A DNA stretch of 64,000 nt from Aphrocallistes beatrix (lineage: Eukaryota; Porifera; Hexactinellida; Sceptrulophora; Aphrocallistidae): contig OY725491.1 in the NCBI GenBank assembly GCA_963281255.1, forward strand, positions 5,506,857 to 5,570,856, read 5' to 3'. The translations under genes were made by a program, and so were the position numbers. Position 1 is the first letter of the stretch, and every line of letters begins with the position of its first letter. The notes under the pieces are model-generated. The model was not told the origin of the DNA. It did no database searches and saw only the letters and a program-made list of their open reading frames with translations. Shown here piece after piece: positions 46,379 to 57,257 of this stretch.

Positions 46379-49002
46379 TACATGCATTTTTAATTTAAAA
46401 CCTACTTAACTCTATCGATCATTTACTAATTTCCAGAATACATATCAATACCTTTATAAAAATGAATTTCAAACATTTGAATATTCCGATTCCTGTTTTC
46501 AATTACTATTTGGGTTGATTGCAATTTCGCTCAATTCGCTTCAAAATGTTGTCATTAGAAGATGAAAAATAAACACTATAAGGAAGGAGGTAGCCTGAAA
46601 ATTGGGTCTTTCTATACAATTACTAATAAGCGAGTAATGTCACTTTATCATATTTTATCGAAACAGCCTTAAGTTGCAAACTATTTTGTTATGAATAAAT
46701 GATACATATATTTTTCCTTATTTTAAGGTAATTTAACCGATTATTTATATATACATTCCCCCCATGTGCTGTTAATAGAATGATGAGTATGAATTCCAGT
46801 GCCAACAGGAATTTATGTAGGAGCCCGAGCTGCTCTTTTAACTGTTAACTTTTGATTCCGACCACGTTAAGAGGCGTGAAGATTTTATTTTATTTATACC
46901 ATGATGTTATTTTGTGATTTATGTATGCTGTTAAGAGACTTATTGCAAGATTACTGCATAATACTTTTAATACAACATTGATTAACCAAATCACTCTAGA
47001 CAAATCAATAGTTTATGTCTACTATGTCGCAATGCGGTATGTTCAATTCTCTTAATTTTAATCGCATTGCGAAGTTTTTGATGAAATTCATCAATACGTA
47101 ACTACAAAGCTCTGATCCTGGATGTGCATATTGCTTGACATGTGGGGTGGACGCGCCCGATACTTTTATATTATTGTATGAACAATTGGGGGCACTCACT
47201 AAACAAGGGTAGGTCCCTACTCACCCAAAATGGCCCTAGTTACGCATATTCACATAATATTGCTTTTGCAAACCTCATTATTTCCATTTGTAACGTTTAT
47301 AATATGTGGAAGCTTGTATTCTATCGTCACGAGTTGATCAGCTGGACACTAAGTTGTTGGTATAAGGTTCTATGTCATTAGAACAAATGCACATAATTCA
47401 TAGAACTTAAATATTTGTTTAAATTTCATCTTACTAGTTCGTTTTAACACACATCAGTTGACCTCTAATAACATGTTCTACTACTCATTTCAAGTGTACA
47501 TAGCTAAGTAGTAGTAAGTACGTACTATGTGAACATGCAAATATATTACGTACTGCTTGATCCTTAAGAAACCCAAAAAATGGCACCGACCGATCCCTTC
47601 TTTATTCCACAACATAAGCACCATTCGTCCCCTAGATCCAAATTCATCATTCGGCGTTATTCAACTTTCCCGTTTTATCTATTGCATATATACAGTACTA
47701 GGTTGAATGTGCTGTAGTATATTAATACTATATACAATACTATACAGCAAATTCCATTTCTAGAGTTAGTTACATTATGAAATGTACGTAATATAAAACC
47801 ACGCATTACGTTGTGATCTTGTGAATTTATTTGGTAATTGAATAATGCATTTACTCAACCATTTTTTCTTTGAATTAATGAGTTGAACTTCATCATGTTC
47901 GCATGAGGTTTTAAATAATTAATGCAGACATTAGATTCTAGCTAAATTGTGTTATATTCTTTCAATTTAACTAACGCATCAATTAATTCCAAATGACGCA
48001 GACTCACAGTACTACTTTACTACATTTGGGAATATTACTTGTATGTGATTCTCTCAACGCAAGCTCTGGAATTTCGGATAATTAAATATATTATAATGCG
48101 TAAATAGCTTACAACGAAATGAGACATGTGTTCATTCGTCATATTTTCTTTGTATTGATGAGTTGGACATTCATCATGTTTCTACAAAGCTCTACACCAC
48201 TGACTAAAGCACATACAATGGAATTCGTTTATTAGCAACTCAAGTTTTGCTCATAAAATGGTTGCTAATAAGGAAACATAATTAACACAATATATTCACC
48301 TGGGACCAGTAAACTAATAAGAATTCCACTGTATTACATACAGTAGTATGGAAGCTCTGTTTCGTCGTACTAATTCATTTTTATTTGGCATCATTTGATC
48401 CAAAATAAAATTTAACGCTACTTGCGTAATATTTTTTAAATAGATGACCAGTCATTTCTAGCAGGGATTCCAGAACTGGCAATAAAAAAGTTGTACGGAT
48501 TTTTTTGCCAACTGTTTACTTGCCACTTTATTTTTTCCTCTTTTAGTTTTAATTTACTTACTCACTACTTTTTATTTGCTACCTATTTTTTGACCTACAT
48601 TTAGTTGGGGAGGGTGACTAATTATTGATCGTGTAGTGTAATACCAAAACGAGTGTGCATCTAGCGATTTGTATAAATTTAAGCAATTTCAGGATTAGAA
48701 TTTTCTTAATGTTAACCATGTCCAGTTTCACAAGGTGTCTGATAAGTTTACTTGCTACTTTCCTTTTGCCCGCCATCCAGAAAATTTACTTACTACCTCT
48801 TTCCTCCAGAAAATAAAAGGTAGTAAGAAGCGAGTAAAAGAAATGTAGCAAGTAAATCCCTGATAGAAAATATTGAGATGTATGAATACCTGTGGTAGGA
48901 GAGTGTCGTTATTTGGCATTTAAGTATTTTAAGATTTATCAATTTATTAAAGTAAGCTAAGTTTAAATTTTTAAAAGTGAAAATACACAAACATTCAAAA
49001 TA
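46379..49002. other. Intergenic between kinases D and E
   Basis: Outer part of the right arm up to about 47895, then AT-rich DNA with a small MITE at 48216-48331. A second copy of flank words (TTTTCTTTG..TTGATGAGTTG..CATCATG) near 48150 echoes 47870. No gene recognised. Confidence 0.55.
48216..48331. mobile_element. Short TA-flanked MITE (CAGTGGAATTC ends)
   Basis: Ends CAATGGAATTCGTTTATTAG and inverted CTAATAAGAATTCCACTG, flanked by TA; 116 bp. Tc1/mariner-like style. Confidence 0.75.
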
Positions 49003-49893
49003 TTATTGCAATTTAGGCAGATTTTGCTCAACATCAAATACAAAGTCATTGAGTGGGATTGCAATATCGAGGAATTTATCGTCGAGGAGTTCTTCAGCTG
49101 ATGCTCTGTCTTCTGGAACAACTGACAGACATCTCTCAATGAAGTCTTGGAGTTCAGGAGACATTGATTCAACTGTAGGAACATCTCCTACTGCCAATCG
49201 GTTGGCTATCTCTTCATCACTCTCCTCAGATCTGTAGTAAGGAGGATCTCCAAGGAACATTTCCATCACCATGATACCGAAACTCCAGATGTCTGCCTTC
49301 TCATCGTAAGCCTGTCTCTGGAAGATCTCTGGTGCCATCCAGAACATGGACCCCACCTTCCCACTTCGGACGTGAGCGTTTTCAGGACAGTGAGTGGCGT
49401 AGCCAAAGTCAATGACTTTGGTTTGTCCGTCCTTTGTGAGCATGACGTTTCCGCACTTGATGTCTCTGTGTATGATGTGGCGTGCATGCACCTGTTTCAG
49501 TGAGGTGAGGATGCTCTTGCAAAGACTGGCAATCACTCTCTCATCCAGCTCCAGATTCTCCACCACATCCTGTAGACACCATCCATTGATATGCTCCATC
49601 ACGATGTGTGTAGTGTCATCTTTCTTGAATGAGTCAATGTGTTGTACTGCACCTGGAATTCCATTCACTTGCTTCATTGCTGAGATTTCATTTTCTAAAT
49701 TCTTTTTGGAAATTTCTGATTTTGGTTTGATTGTTTTGATTGCACACTTTATTAATGTTGTCGTGTCATCAGCTAGGAACACTGATCCACAACTTCCTTG
49801 TCCAATTTTTTTCAAAAGATTGTAACAATTATCAACAGAATCTGTTGATTTTATTTCAGGTATTTTAATACTTATTTTTGATGCTTCAGACAT
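49003..49893 (-). CDS. PAK/STE20-like protein kinase E
   Basis: Single exon, 296 residues, ATG at 49893. Motifs: glycine loop IGQGSCGSV, CAIK, HRDIKCGN, DFG, WMAPE; expected to be active. It is the most diverged member of the B-E subgroup in the N-lobe (SIKIPEIKST, ADDTTTLIKC). It also differs at the extreme C-terminus (PLNDFVFDVEQNL in place of PLTDIAFSIGQNQ), so the shared DNA block ends earlier, near FLDIAIPL. Flanks share words with the kinase C duplicon (about 50995-51230 against 42700-43250), in direct orientation. Confidence 0.9.
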   Translation of the reverse strand: MSEASKISIKIPEIKSTDSVDNCYNLLKKIGQGSCGSVFLADDTTTLIKCAIKTIKPKSEISKKNLENEISAMKQVNGIPGAVQHIDSFKKDDTTHIVMEHINGWCLQDVVENLELDERVIASLCKSILTSLKQVHARHIIHRDIKCGNVMLTKDGQTKVIDFGYATHCPENAHVRSGKVGSMFWMAPEIFQRQAYDEKADIWSFGIMVMEMFLGDPPYYRSEESDEEIANRLAVGDVPTVESMSPELQDFIERCLSVVPEDRASAEELLDDKFLDIAIPLNDFVFDVEQNLPKLQ

Positions 49894-49945
49894 TTGTTCA
49901 AATATTACTTTATGCTTTGAGTTGTTTCTACAAGTAGCTATTATA

Positions 49946-49954
49946 TATTTATAC
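49946..49954 (-). promoter_or_regulatory. TATA box of kinase E
   Basis: Minus-strand GTATAAATA about 53 nt before the ATG at 49893. Confidence 0.65.
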
Positions 49955-50384
49955 TCTTCTTTTAGTGGTTTCGATATATATTAATAGATTTTTATTAAAA
50001 ATATTCTAGGCAAAATAACCGGTAATAAAGTTGAGCAGTTTGCGATAAATGGCAACAAAGTTCTTTATCTACAGATAATGGATGATTGTATTAATCACTT
50101 AACGAAAACTAATCAATGCCGCAATGTTACTATTTTGAGTAAAAACACAGTGTTATTTGCTAAAATAGATATTCTGTCGTGTCTGAATCAATTAATCACA
50201 TACTCTTGAAACAATTAACCTTTGATTTGTTTCAAGAGGATGCTTACCCATGATAAAGTAATTATTACCAAGAAAAACTAAAAAAAACACCGGTCGATAT
50301 TGCAGAGTTCAATATCAATGTACACAAGATGTAAAATCTACAGCATATTGTGCACACATCATCATGCATTAATATTAGAGTGTA

Positions 50385-50727
50385 CACTCGAACCTCTCTT
50401 ATCCGGGCAGTGCCGGACCGGAGGGTGCCCGGATAACAGAGGTTGCCCGGATAACAGAATTTGCCCGGGTAATTCGAAAACATGTCTATGCACATGAGGT
50501 TTTTCTATAATATTTACGTACCAAGACAATATACGAGTACGCAAAACCCACAGTTTTACTAATTACATATTAATGTCAAAAAATAATATTACATGATATG
50601 ATTGCTGGAATTGTGGTTAATAATTGACTTGAAAATAGGACAATGCATATTGACTAAATGTCGAAAGGGCTGCCCGATTGAGAGAGGTGCCCGGATATCG
50701 GAGGTCCGGATAAGAGAGGTTAGAGTG
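50385..50727. mobile_element. TA-flanked MITE (CACTCGAACCTCTCTTATCC ends)
   Basis: The left end CACTCGAACCTCTCTTATCC and its inverted right copy (GGATAAGAGAGGTTAGAGTG), flanked by TA; 343 bp. Subterminal GCCCGGATAACAGAGGTT repeats are present on both sides. pogo/Tc1-like non-autonomous family distinct from the CAGTCGACTCCGC family. Confidence 0.85.
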
Positions 50728-51540
50728 TATGTACATCTCCATATTAACTTAAGCTCTTGCTAAGTTGACTAATTCATGAGTCATCAATGAATTACTCAAA
50801 ATTTGAAAATAAAATAATGAAATAAATATTTGATGTTTCGCTTAGGGACTGAGCAATGTTAGAGGTATATAACATGAGCAACCTTTTAACCACTTTTGGC
50901 CATAGAATCTGCACTAATGTTTGAGATTTTGAATAATTCATTAATTGAATAATTAATAATTCTTCATCATATTTCAATGAAATAGTCAACTTAAGCTCTT
51001 AGTTTAAAACCTCGAGATAGCCATTGTAACCTTTACAGATGCATTGAGTTATGTATAATTTGTTTGAAATTAAATTACGCTTATAGAGGTGAAATTGAAA
51101 ATTTGAAAATATCCACAAAACTGACAAAGCTTGTAATACTACAATTTAACCTTGACCCCCGCATTAGTTTGAACTAAAACTTTTAACACGCTGAAATTAA
51201 AACAGCATCATTGATACTATAACCTTTGCAGTTAATATCCAATTGCAAGATAATTAAATGTTCATAATACATGAATGTGGCAGAATAATGTAAAGAGCAT
51301 CTCTCATATGTTTTCTCTGTTAGTAGATCTTATCACCATCTTGTAAGAGGTTATCACTATACTCAGAAAACACCTACATATACGTACTAGTTAAAGTTGA
51401 TTAATACAGTAAGATTTGAAAATTGTTGATATCATTACGTACTCCTAAAGTGTTAATGTAAATACATAGTAACAGCGACTACTTGGATGTTAATGATTGT
51501 AAACTAAGTAAAGATGAGAATAAAGTGATTTTGCATAAAA

Positions 51541-51675
51541 TGGAAAACGATTCACTCACAGATTTCAATGGTTGCCTACAGCTGTCTTTAAGACTAAACA
51601 AAATAACAGACAATTCAAATATTGAAGAAATAAAATATAAGAAAAATTATAAATAATTGAAACAGTTTACTAGAA
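51541..51675. repeat. Direct repeat, copy 1
   Basis: Resembles 54031-54175 (TTGCCTACAGCTGTCTT, AAACAAAATAACAGACAATTC). The second copy lies about 230 bp upstream of kinase F, suggesting that duplicated flanks extend here too. Confidence 0.7.
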
Positions 51676-51974
51676 TTCCAATTGGCTAATAACACAATCC
51701 AACACCTTTTGTGAAGAACAAATTTGTTGTAATTCAGTCCAGTATATTTCCAGGAACAAGCGACGGAAGTACGGACGTGACACACAATCCATGCCTGCAA
51801 CAATAAGAGGGAATAAAGTACAAAGCTTGCAGATCATATTTTGCAGTGGATAACCATGGATCAAAAGTTAGATCATGACAAACCAAACAGCGAAAGTTAT
51901 CATTGAAATCCTATTCATTCATAGTAACTCGGCGCTGTAGCAAGGAAATGTCTCGGAGCGAGACGTTCTTTAAG

Positions 51975-52109
51975 CAGGTGGCTCCGCTTAATCTGAGTAA
52001 CTGCTAGTGAGCTAGGTAGACATGTTGCGATAAATGGTGACCAGCATCTGATAAATTATGACAACAAGCTGCCTGAAACCAAAGTGTTGAGATTAAGCGG
52101 AGTCAACTG
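51975..52109. mobile_element. TA-flanked MITE, CAGTCGACTCCGC family
   Basis: Ends CAGGTGGCTCCGCTTAATCT and inverted ..GATTAAGCGGAGTCAACTG; TA follows the right end. A diverged 135-bp copy. Confidence 0.75.
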
Positions 52110-52890
52110 TATCACGAGAAACCAGTAGGTGGATGAAATTCAGCAGATTTTATTAGTTTCTGTTCCATACTTTTGTCCAATAATTAAATAATATATAATT
52201 AGCTTAATTTGGAGAAAAAAATGATCCAAACTAGGAGAAAATCTAGTTAATAATCAAGTGTTAGAGCACAATGAAATCTATTGCATATGATGCCATGTGT
52301 ATAAACTTTGGTTTTGCAACGTCTTCGGCGAATATTTAATACTCTCGAAAGTGTAATCATAGACAACAATTTTAGGACGAAAATAGTATCAAATTTGGCG
52401 GCGAAAAGGCTAACATTATATTTTGTGCTAGACACTTAGCTAATGTTATCTTGAAAATAATATTTGCAAATCATTATAGTCAGGTCAATATGATGTATGA
52501 TCCCAAAAAATTGCAAGAAATTGTTTTATTGCATTTTTCCGTTGTATCATGTCTTAGGAGTAACATAAAGTTTACCGAAATCGAATATCCGAAAGTGATT
52601 TGGCACGACCCCAGACTATAAAAATCACCGGTTTTGAAAACTGAGATTTAACCTTTCAAATGATTGTAAATCAGTTTTTATTGTCATATTCATGCTCAAC
52701 TCCAAATTTCCGGCAATGTGATATATATTGACTATATTTTGAGCAAAAGATTTTGGGCCCTCCCTAGCAACATCCTGTTGGTATATAGTCGATTCCACTT
52801 ATAATTAATCGGAGCACATCAGATCTCGATATTTTCATTTGGGCTCATTTTGTATTACAACCACTAACGGGCAGGTCCTATAATATAGGG

Positions 52891-52968
52891 TTTTGGAAGA
52901 GTCGCGGGCCATCAAATTTAGTCTCGTGGGCCCCAAATGGCCCGCGGGTCCCAGGTTGCCCACCGCTG
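52891..52968. mobile_element. hAT-like terminal fragment
   Basis: GGCCCGCGGGTCCCAGGTTG then CCCACCGCTG at 52968 is a classical hAT end. Near-matching octamers ATATAGGG and ATATAGGA flank 52891-52968, but the left side lacks the matching terminus, so this is a truncated or solo end. Confidence 0.55.
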
Positions 52969-54030
52969 ATATAGGATAAATAGTGTACTAATATCCTAAA
53001 TTTTCACGCTCCTCCAAATTCGCTTGGTGAAAAGGGGTATTTTGGAATTGATGCGATTAACGGAGCCCAATGCCTGACCAATCTAAACCCATGAGTTAAA
53101 GAGGGATTAAAATTGGTTCAAACTTCAAAGTTAACTGAATGCGTCACTTATTATGACAAGGTTGTAAAATAGTTGAACTAATCTCAAGTGTATAATATCC
53201 TTGATTAACCTACTTACTACTGAGAATATGAATTGATTTAACTTTTTTCCTCTCCCGAAGTATCGTCTAGCGTTTTTATTAGTTTAGAATATAAAGATAA
53301 TTAATCTAACACCACATCCACATTCACATCATGAATAAGCAAACATTTGCTTACCCCGTTTCTAAATTAAATAAAATCCCAAAATACATTGAATAGTGAC
53401 AATATAATATGACAAAATGATTCAAAATTCAAATCATTTAATTTTCCACGAACTAATTTATATATTATATTTGATACAAAGGAATTTCAATATACAATAA
53501 ATTCTCTGAATTATATTTAAACCTCAGTAAAAGTATTAATTTGTTTTTTAATGTACGATAAAACAACAACCAAATCTATAATGTATCAATGCTTTATGTC
53601 CTGCAAGTTCAAAGTAATTTTTAACATGAGCTAGTTTCAGATCAGGTCTATCACGATGTAAAAGATTCTTAAGCAATTTCAATTTAAAACTCGTGTCGAG
53701 ACCTCGAAGCAAATATAGATATTTATCAGTTCATGATAGCTCAAAAAATTAAAACTGGACAATATGAGAAATTTTGTGGTTACAACAGTTTGCCGAAGCT
53801 TGGGTTAAATTGAAGACAATTTTAATTACCTAAAACACCATTTATGATCGAATTAGTAATGTATTATTCCACTTTCCACTATTCGACAGCTGAAATGCAC
53901 CTGATTATCTCATAATTAATCAATGCATAATTATCCATACGAAATACTTGTATACTGATGCAATCTATATTGACCATGAAATGCATTCTAACTTTTAACT
54001 GAAGATGCCAAAAAAGTGATCTTTCAAATT

Positions 54031-54175
54031 ATGGAGAACAAATTTACTCAGGAAAATTTCAAAGGTTTGCCTACAGCTGTCTTCCTCTAACAAACAAAAT
54101 AACAGACAATTCAAAGATCGAAGCCATAAAATATATGAATCAAATTTCTAAATAATTGGAACAATTCTAGCTAGA
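54031..54175. repeat. Direct repeat, copy 2
   Basis: Partner of 51541-51675, located about 230 bp before the ATG of kinase F. Confidence 0.7.
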
Positions 54176-54336
54176 ATGTCGCATGGAAGTTAGTAGATAA
54201 CTTCACATCACAAATAGCAAATTAAACGTATAAGGAATGATAGTAATAATTTTAATGTACATATAATGTTTGTGATCAGCATATTCTACCATCAAGTCGG
54301 CTATACAGTACATTGATCGATACAGCGATTGAGTTG

Positions 54337-54345
54337 TATAAATAG
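54337..54345 (+). promoter_or_regulatory. TATA box of kinase F
   Basis: TATAAATAG about 60 nt before the ATG at 54405, identical to the kinase A site. Confidence 0.7.
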
Positions 54346-54404
54346 CAAATCAGTCTCAACAATACAACAATCCCAATAGAACACAAAAGCTATATTTGAA
54401 AGTA

Positions 54405-55316
54405 ATGTCGGATAACTCTCAGATCGGTAAGATGAATTTTACAACCACCACGACGGCAATAAGAACTAAACAAAGGTCTTTCAATGCCAATAAATATCGA
54501 CTTCTGAAGCAAATTGGAGAGGGAGGTTGTGCCAAAGTATTCCTCGCCAAAAACATGCAAACACTACAAAGATGTGCAATTAAGAAAATAATGCCAAAGA
54601 AACAAGGCACAGAAAAATATGTAGCAGAGGAAATCTCAGCAATGAAACAGGTGAAGGGAATTACAGGTGCAGTACAACACATTGACACATTCAAGAAAGA
54701 TGGAACAACACACATTGTGATGGAACATATCAATGGATGGTGTCTACAGGATGTGGTGGAGAATCTGGAGCTGGATGAGAGAGTGATCGCCAGTCTTTGC
54801 AAGAGCATCCTCACCTCACTGAAACAGGTGCATGCACGCCACATCATACACAGAGACATCAAGTGCGGAAACGTCATGCTCACAAAGGACGGACAAACCA
54901 AAGTCATTGACTTTGGCTACGCCACTCACTGTCCTGAAAACGCTCACGTCCGAAGTGGGAAGGTGGGGTCCATGTTCTGGATGGCACCAGAGATCTTCCA
55001 GAGACAGGCTTACGATGAGAAGGCAGACATCTGGAGTTTCGGTATCATGGTGATGGAAATGTTCCTTGGAGATCCTCCTTACTACAGATCTGAGGAGAGT
55101 AATGAAGAGATAGCCAACCGATTGGCAGTAGGAGATGTTCCTACAGTTGAATCAATGTCTCCTGAACTCCAAGACTTCATTGAGAGATGTCTGTCAGTTG
55201 TTCCTGAAGACAGAGCATCAGCTGAAGAACTCCTCGACGATAAATTCCTCGATATTGCAATCCCACTCACAGACATTGCATTCAGTATTGGAGAGAATCA
55301 ACATAAATTACTGTGA
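54405..55316 (+). CDS. PAK/STE20-like protein kinase F
   Basis: Single exon, 303 residues. The ATG at 54405 was chosen because it is the first ATG and gives MSDNSQI, matching MSDKSQI of kinase A. Motifs: glycine loop IGEGGCAKV (third Gly is Ala, as in A), CAIKK, HRDIKCGN, DFG, WMAPE. It forms the A/F subgroup (KYRLLKQIG, AEEISAMKQVKGITGAVQHIDTF in parts, KKDG). A and F bracket the B-E genes, 21.7 kb apart on the same strand. The C-lobe DNA is nearly identical to all other copies. An AATAAA signal follows at 55346. Confidence 0.9.
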   Translation: MSDNSQIGKMNFTTTTTAIRTKQRSFNANKYRLLKQIGEGGCAKVFLAKNMQTLQRCAIKKIMPKKQGTEKYVAEEISAMKQVKGITGAVQHIDTFKKDGTTHIVMEHINGWCLQDVVENLELDERVIASLCKSILTSLKQVHARHIIHRDIKCGNVMLTKDGQTKVIDFGYATHCPENAHVRSGKVGSMFWMAPEIFQRQAYDEKADIWSFGIMVMEMFLGDPPYYRSEESNEEIANRLAVGDVPTVESMSPELQDFIERCLSVVPEDRASAEELLDDKFLDIAIPLTDIAFSIGENQHKLL

Positions 55317-55345
55317 TGTATTTTGTTCAAAATATTACATATTTG

Positions 55346-55351
55346 AATAAA
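55346..55351 (+). terminator. Polyadenylation signal of kinase F
   Basis: AATAAA 30 nt after the stop codon. Confidence 0.6.
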
Positions 55352-55484
55352 GTTCACATTTTCAAATTTCCGCAAATATAAACTTCTTGGTTGAAGCCAA
55401 TGTATAGAGGGTTTTGAGATTTTGAAAAAGGGATCGAAATAATCAGTCCAGAGAAACCTTTTAAGGTATTACACCAAATTCAAG

Positions 55485-56193
55485 GGGATACCGACATTTG
55501 GTTACACGACAATCCGTTACACGACGTTTGGTTACAGACAATTCGTTACAAGACAATTCGCTACTGTGACATTACGTTACACGACCATTCGTTACACGAC
55601 ATTTCGCTACTAATTTGATTGGCCAATTCTAGTCACTTGAAAGTTATTGTCTAACATCATACTTCAGTACACAGAATGTTGTAAAGTAATCATAAAAATA
55701 ACACAAAAACTTCTAGTTAGCATCCATCCCGAAATGATGTGCAACCCCTCTTAGGAACTCAATCCTAGGGCGATAGAAATAACTAGCGATGAGATTCTTC
55801 AGCGCTAATTCGTTTGCTTGTGTCTTTACACGTTTAGGTGGCTGAGCTCCTGCAATGAATTTAGCCTGTCTCACCTCGACTAATCCTTGTTCACGTTTTA
55901 AGGAAGCTACAAACTTCCAAATGGTAGGGTGGTGGCACCCAACCGTGGCATTAAAAGAACGGTGCCACGCCTCAACGATATTAGTTGTCCAGGGTAAACC
56001 AAATGGAGTGTCGAAATGGTGATTCCACATTTCAATAGGGAACAGAGCCTCCTGGTCACAGGTGACATAAAATAATTACACACAAATTTTCTATGATTTT
56101 AAACAATAACTTTGAAGAGTTTAGAATTGGTCAATCAAATTAGTAGCGAAATGTCGTGTAACGAATTGTCGTGTAACCAAATGTCGGTATCCC
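55485..56193. mobile_element. MULE-type DNA transposon remnant with subterminal arrays
   Basis: Inverted ends GGGATACCGACATTTGGTTA.. at 55485 and its reverse complement ending at 56193 match over at least 28 bp, then again through TTGATTGGCCAATTC-like words. Between 55500 and 55615 a CGTTACACGACAATT-type unit of about 16 bp recurs about seven times. The minus strand encodes about 105 residues (55713-56030) resembling the C-terminal part of MULE-type transposases (NIVEAWHRSF, HHPTIWKFVASLKREQ). The N-terminal catalytic part is missing, so it is non-autonomous. No clear target duplication was found. Confidence 0.8.
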
Positions 56194-56434
56194 GTCCAAG
56201 TCTAAGGATTTGGATTTGATAAAACTCCTATTCGATTTCAATTAAAAAATATATTTTGATTAAAAAGGTTTCGCAATGTGTGTTATTGTCACATTCGAGA
56301 GGTAAATATATATATATATAATGCTGTTTGTTCTGATCAGAATTCGTCTTCCATGTAGCAGAGTAAAATATTCAGAATTTTTTATTTTAATAGATTAACA
56401 TACTTATTTAAAATATTTTTTTAAAAACTTAGTC

Positions 56435-56553
56435 CAGTGATTCCCAACCTGGTGTCCATGTCCCCTTAATGGTCCACAGGACATTTTAAGGGTGCATAGA
56501 ATATAGAAAGTTATTATCGGGGATTCAAGGCCCAAAAAGGTTGAAAATCGCTG
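56435..56553. mobile_element. hAT-type MITE
   Basis: Ends CAGTGATTCCCAACCTGGTG and inverted AAAAGGTTGAAAATCGCTG; 119 bp. Flanking octamers ACTTAGTC and GCTGAGTC match at six of eight positions, compatible with an aged 8-bp target duplication. Confidence 0.7.
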
Positions 56554-57257
56554 GCTGAGTCAAATGGTTCAATGTAGATCAGATGTTGACACATTTCAAA
56601 AGATGAAGAAAAAGGAGCAGACAATTATTACTAGACAAATAGAAAAATGTCTTCGCATTGCCCTGCTGTTAGATTAAACTGAGAATTGTGGAGGTAGTTG
56701 TAGATTGATTGAGCAGCATTTCAACAAAGGTCAGTTTTGATCATATTATTGCAGCTCATACAACTGGTTTGAGGTTAAAGATCCAAATTTTACTATTTCA
56801 TCTATATTATAAGGCAAGTAGATTTAAATTTCTAGCAAGGTCGAATGAATAGTAATTACAAACCGCATAAGTCCAACAAAACAATGAAGTCGACTCTATT
56901 TCCTAACTAAAACCAAGTAATATTGATCATTCATGTGTAGAGACCAATATCGAGACAATGAACACAAAATCTCAATGAATAAGGAATTATTAAATAATAT
57001 TCAGGACTAACATCTGAGTGAGATAGAAAATCTTCTTATGCCAAATGAATTATAAATACAATTAAATTGGAGGAATTCGGACTACAGCATTTTTTGTGTG
57101 TTTTCCATGTATTCAAATTACTATTTTAGCTTCGTGACACTCCTGATTGTATGTGATGGCTACTATTACTAAAATGAGTGTTCTTTTTACCTCAATTATT
57201 CGTACGATACAAGATGGATTTTCTAACCAATTTTGTCTGAAAGGGTTACTGTATGTA

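Larger units (their letters stand above)
44143..47895. repeat. Right arm of large inverted repeat, carrying kinase D
   Basis: Reverse-complement partner of 40140-43245. Two segments have no match on the left arm: about 46653-47212 and about 47558-47755. These are insertions here or deletions there. The inner end is sharp at 44143. Confidence 0.85.
49955..54336. other. Intergenic between kinases E and F
   Basis: No gene recognised. It includes MITEs at 50385-50727 and 51975-52109, a hAT-like end at about 52891-52968, and a direct repeat of about 135 bp (51541-51675 and 54031-54175). The first kilobase is paralogous to the kinase C promoter-side flank. Confidence 0.55.

Noticed and set aside
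40140..47895. Inverted repeat as a pure assembly artefact
   Set aside because: The arms carry private insertions, a private 65-bp deletion in the shared MITE and many point differences, which a mirrored contig would not show.
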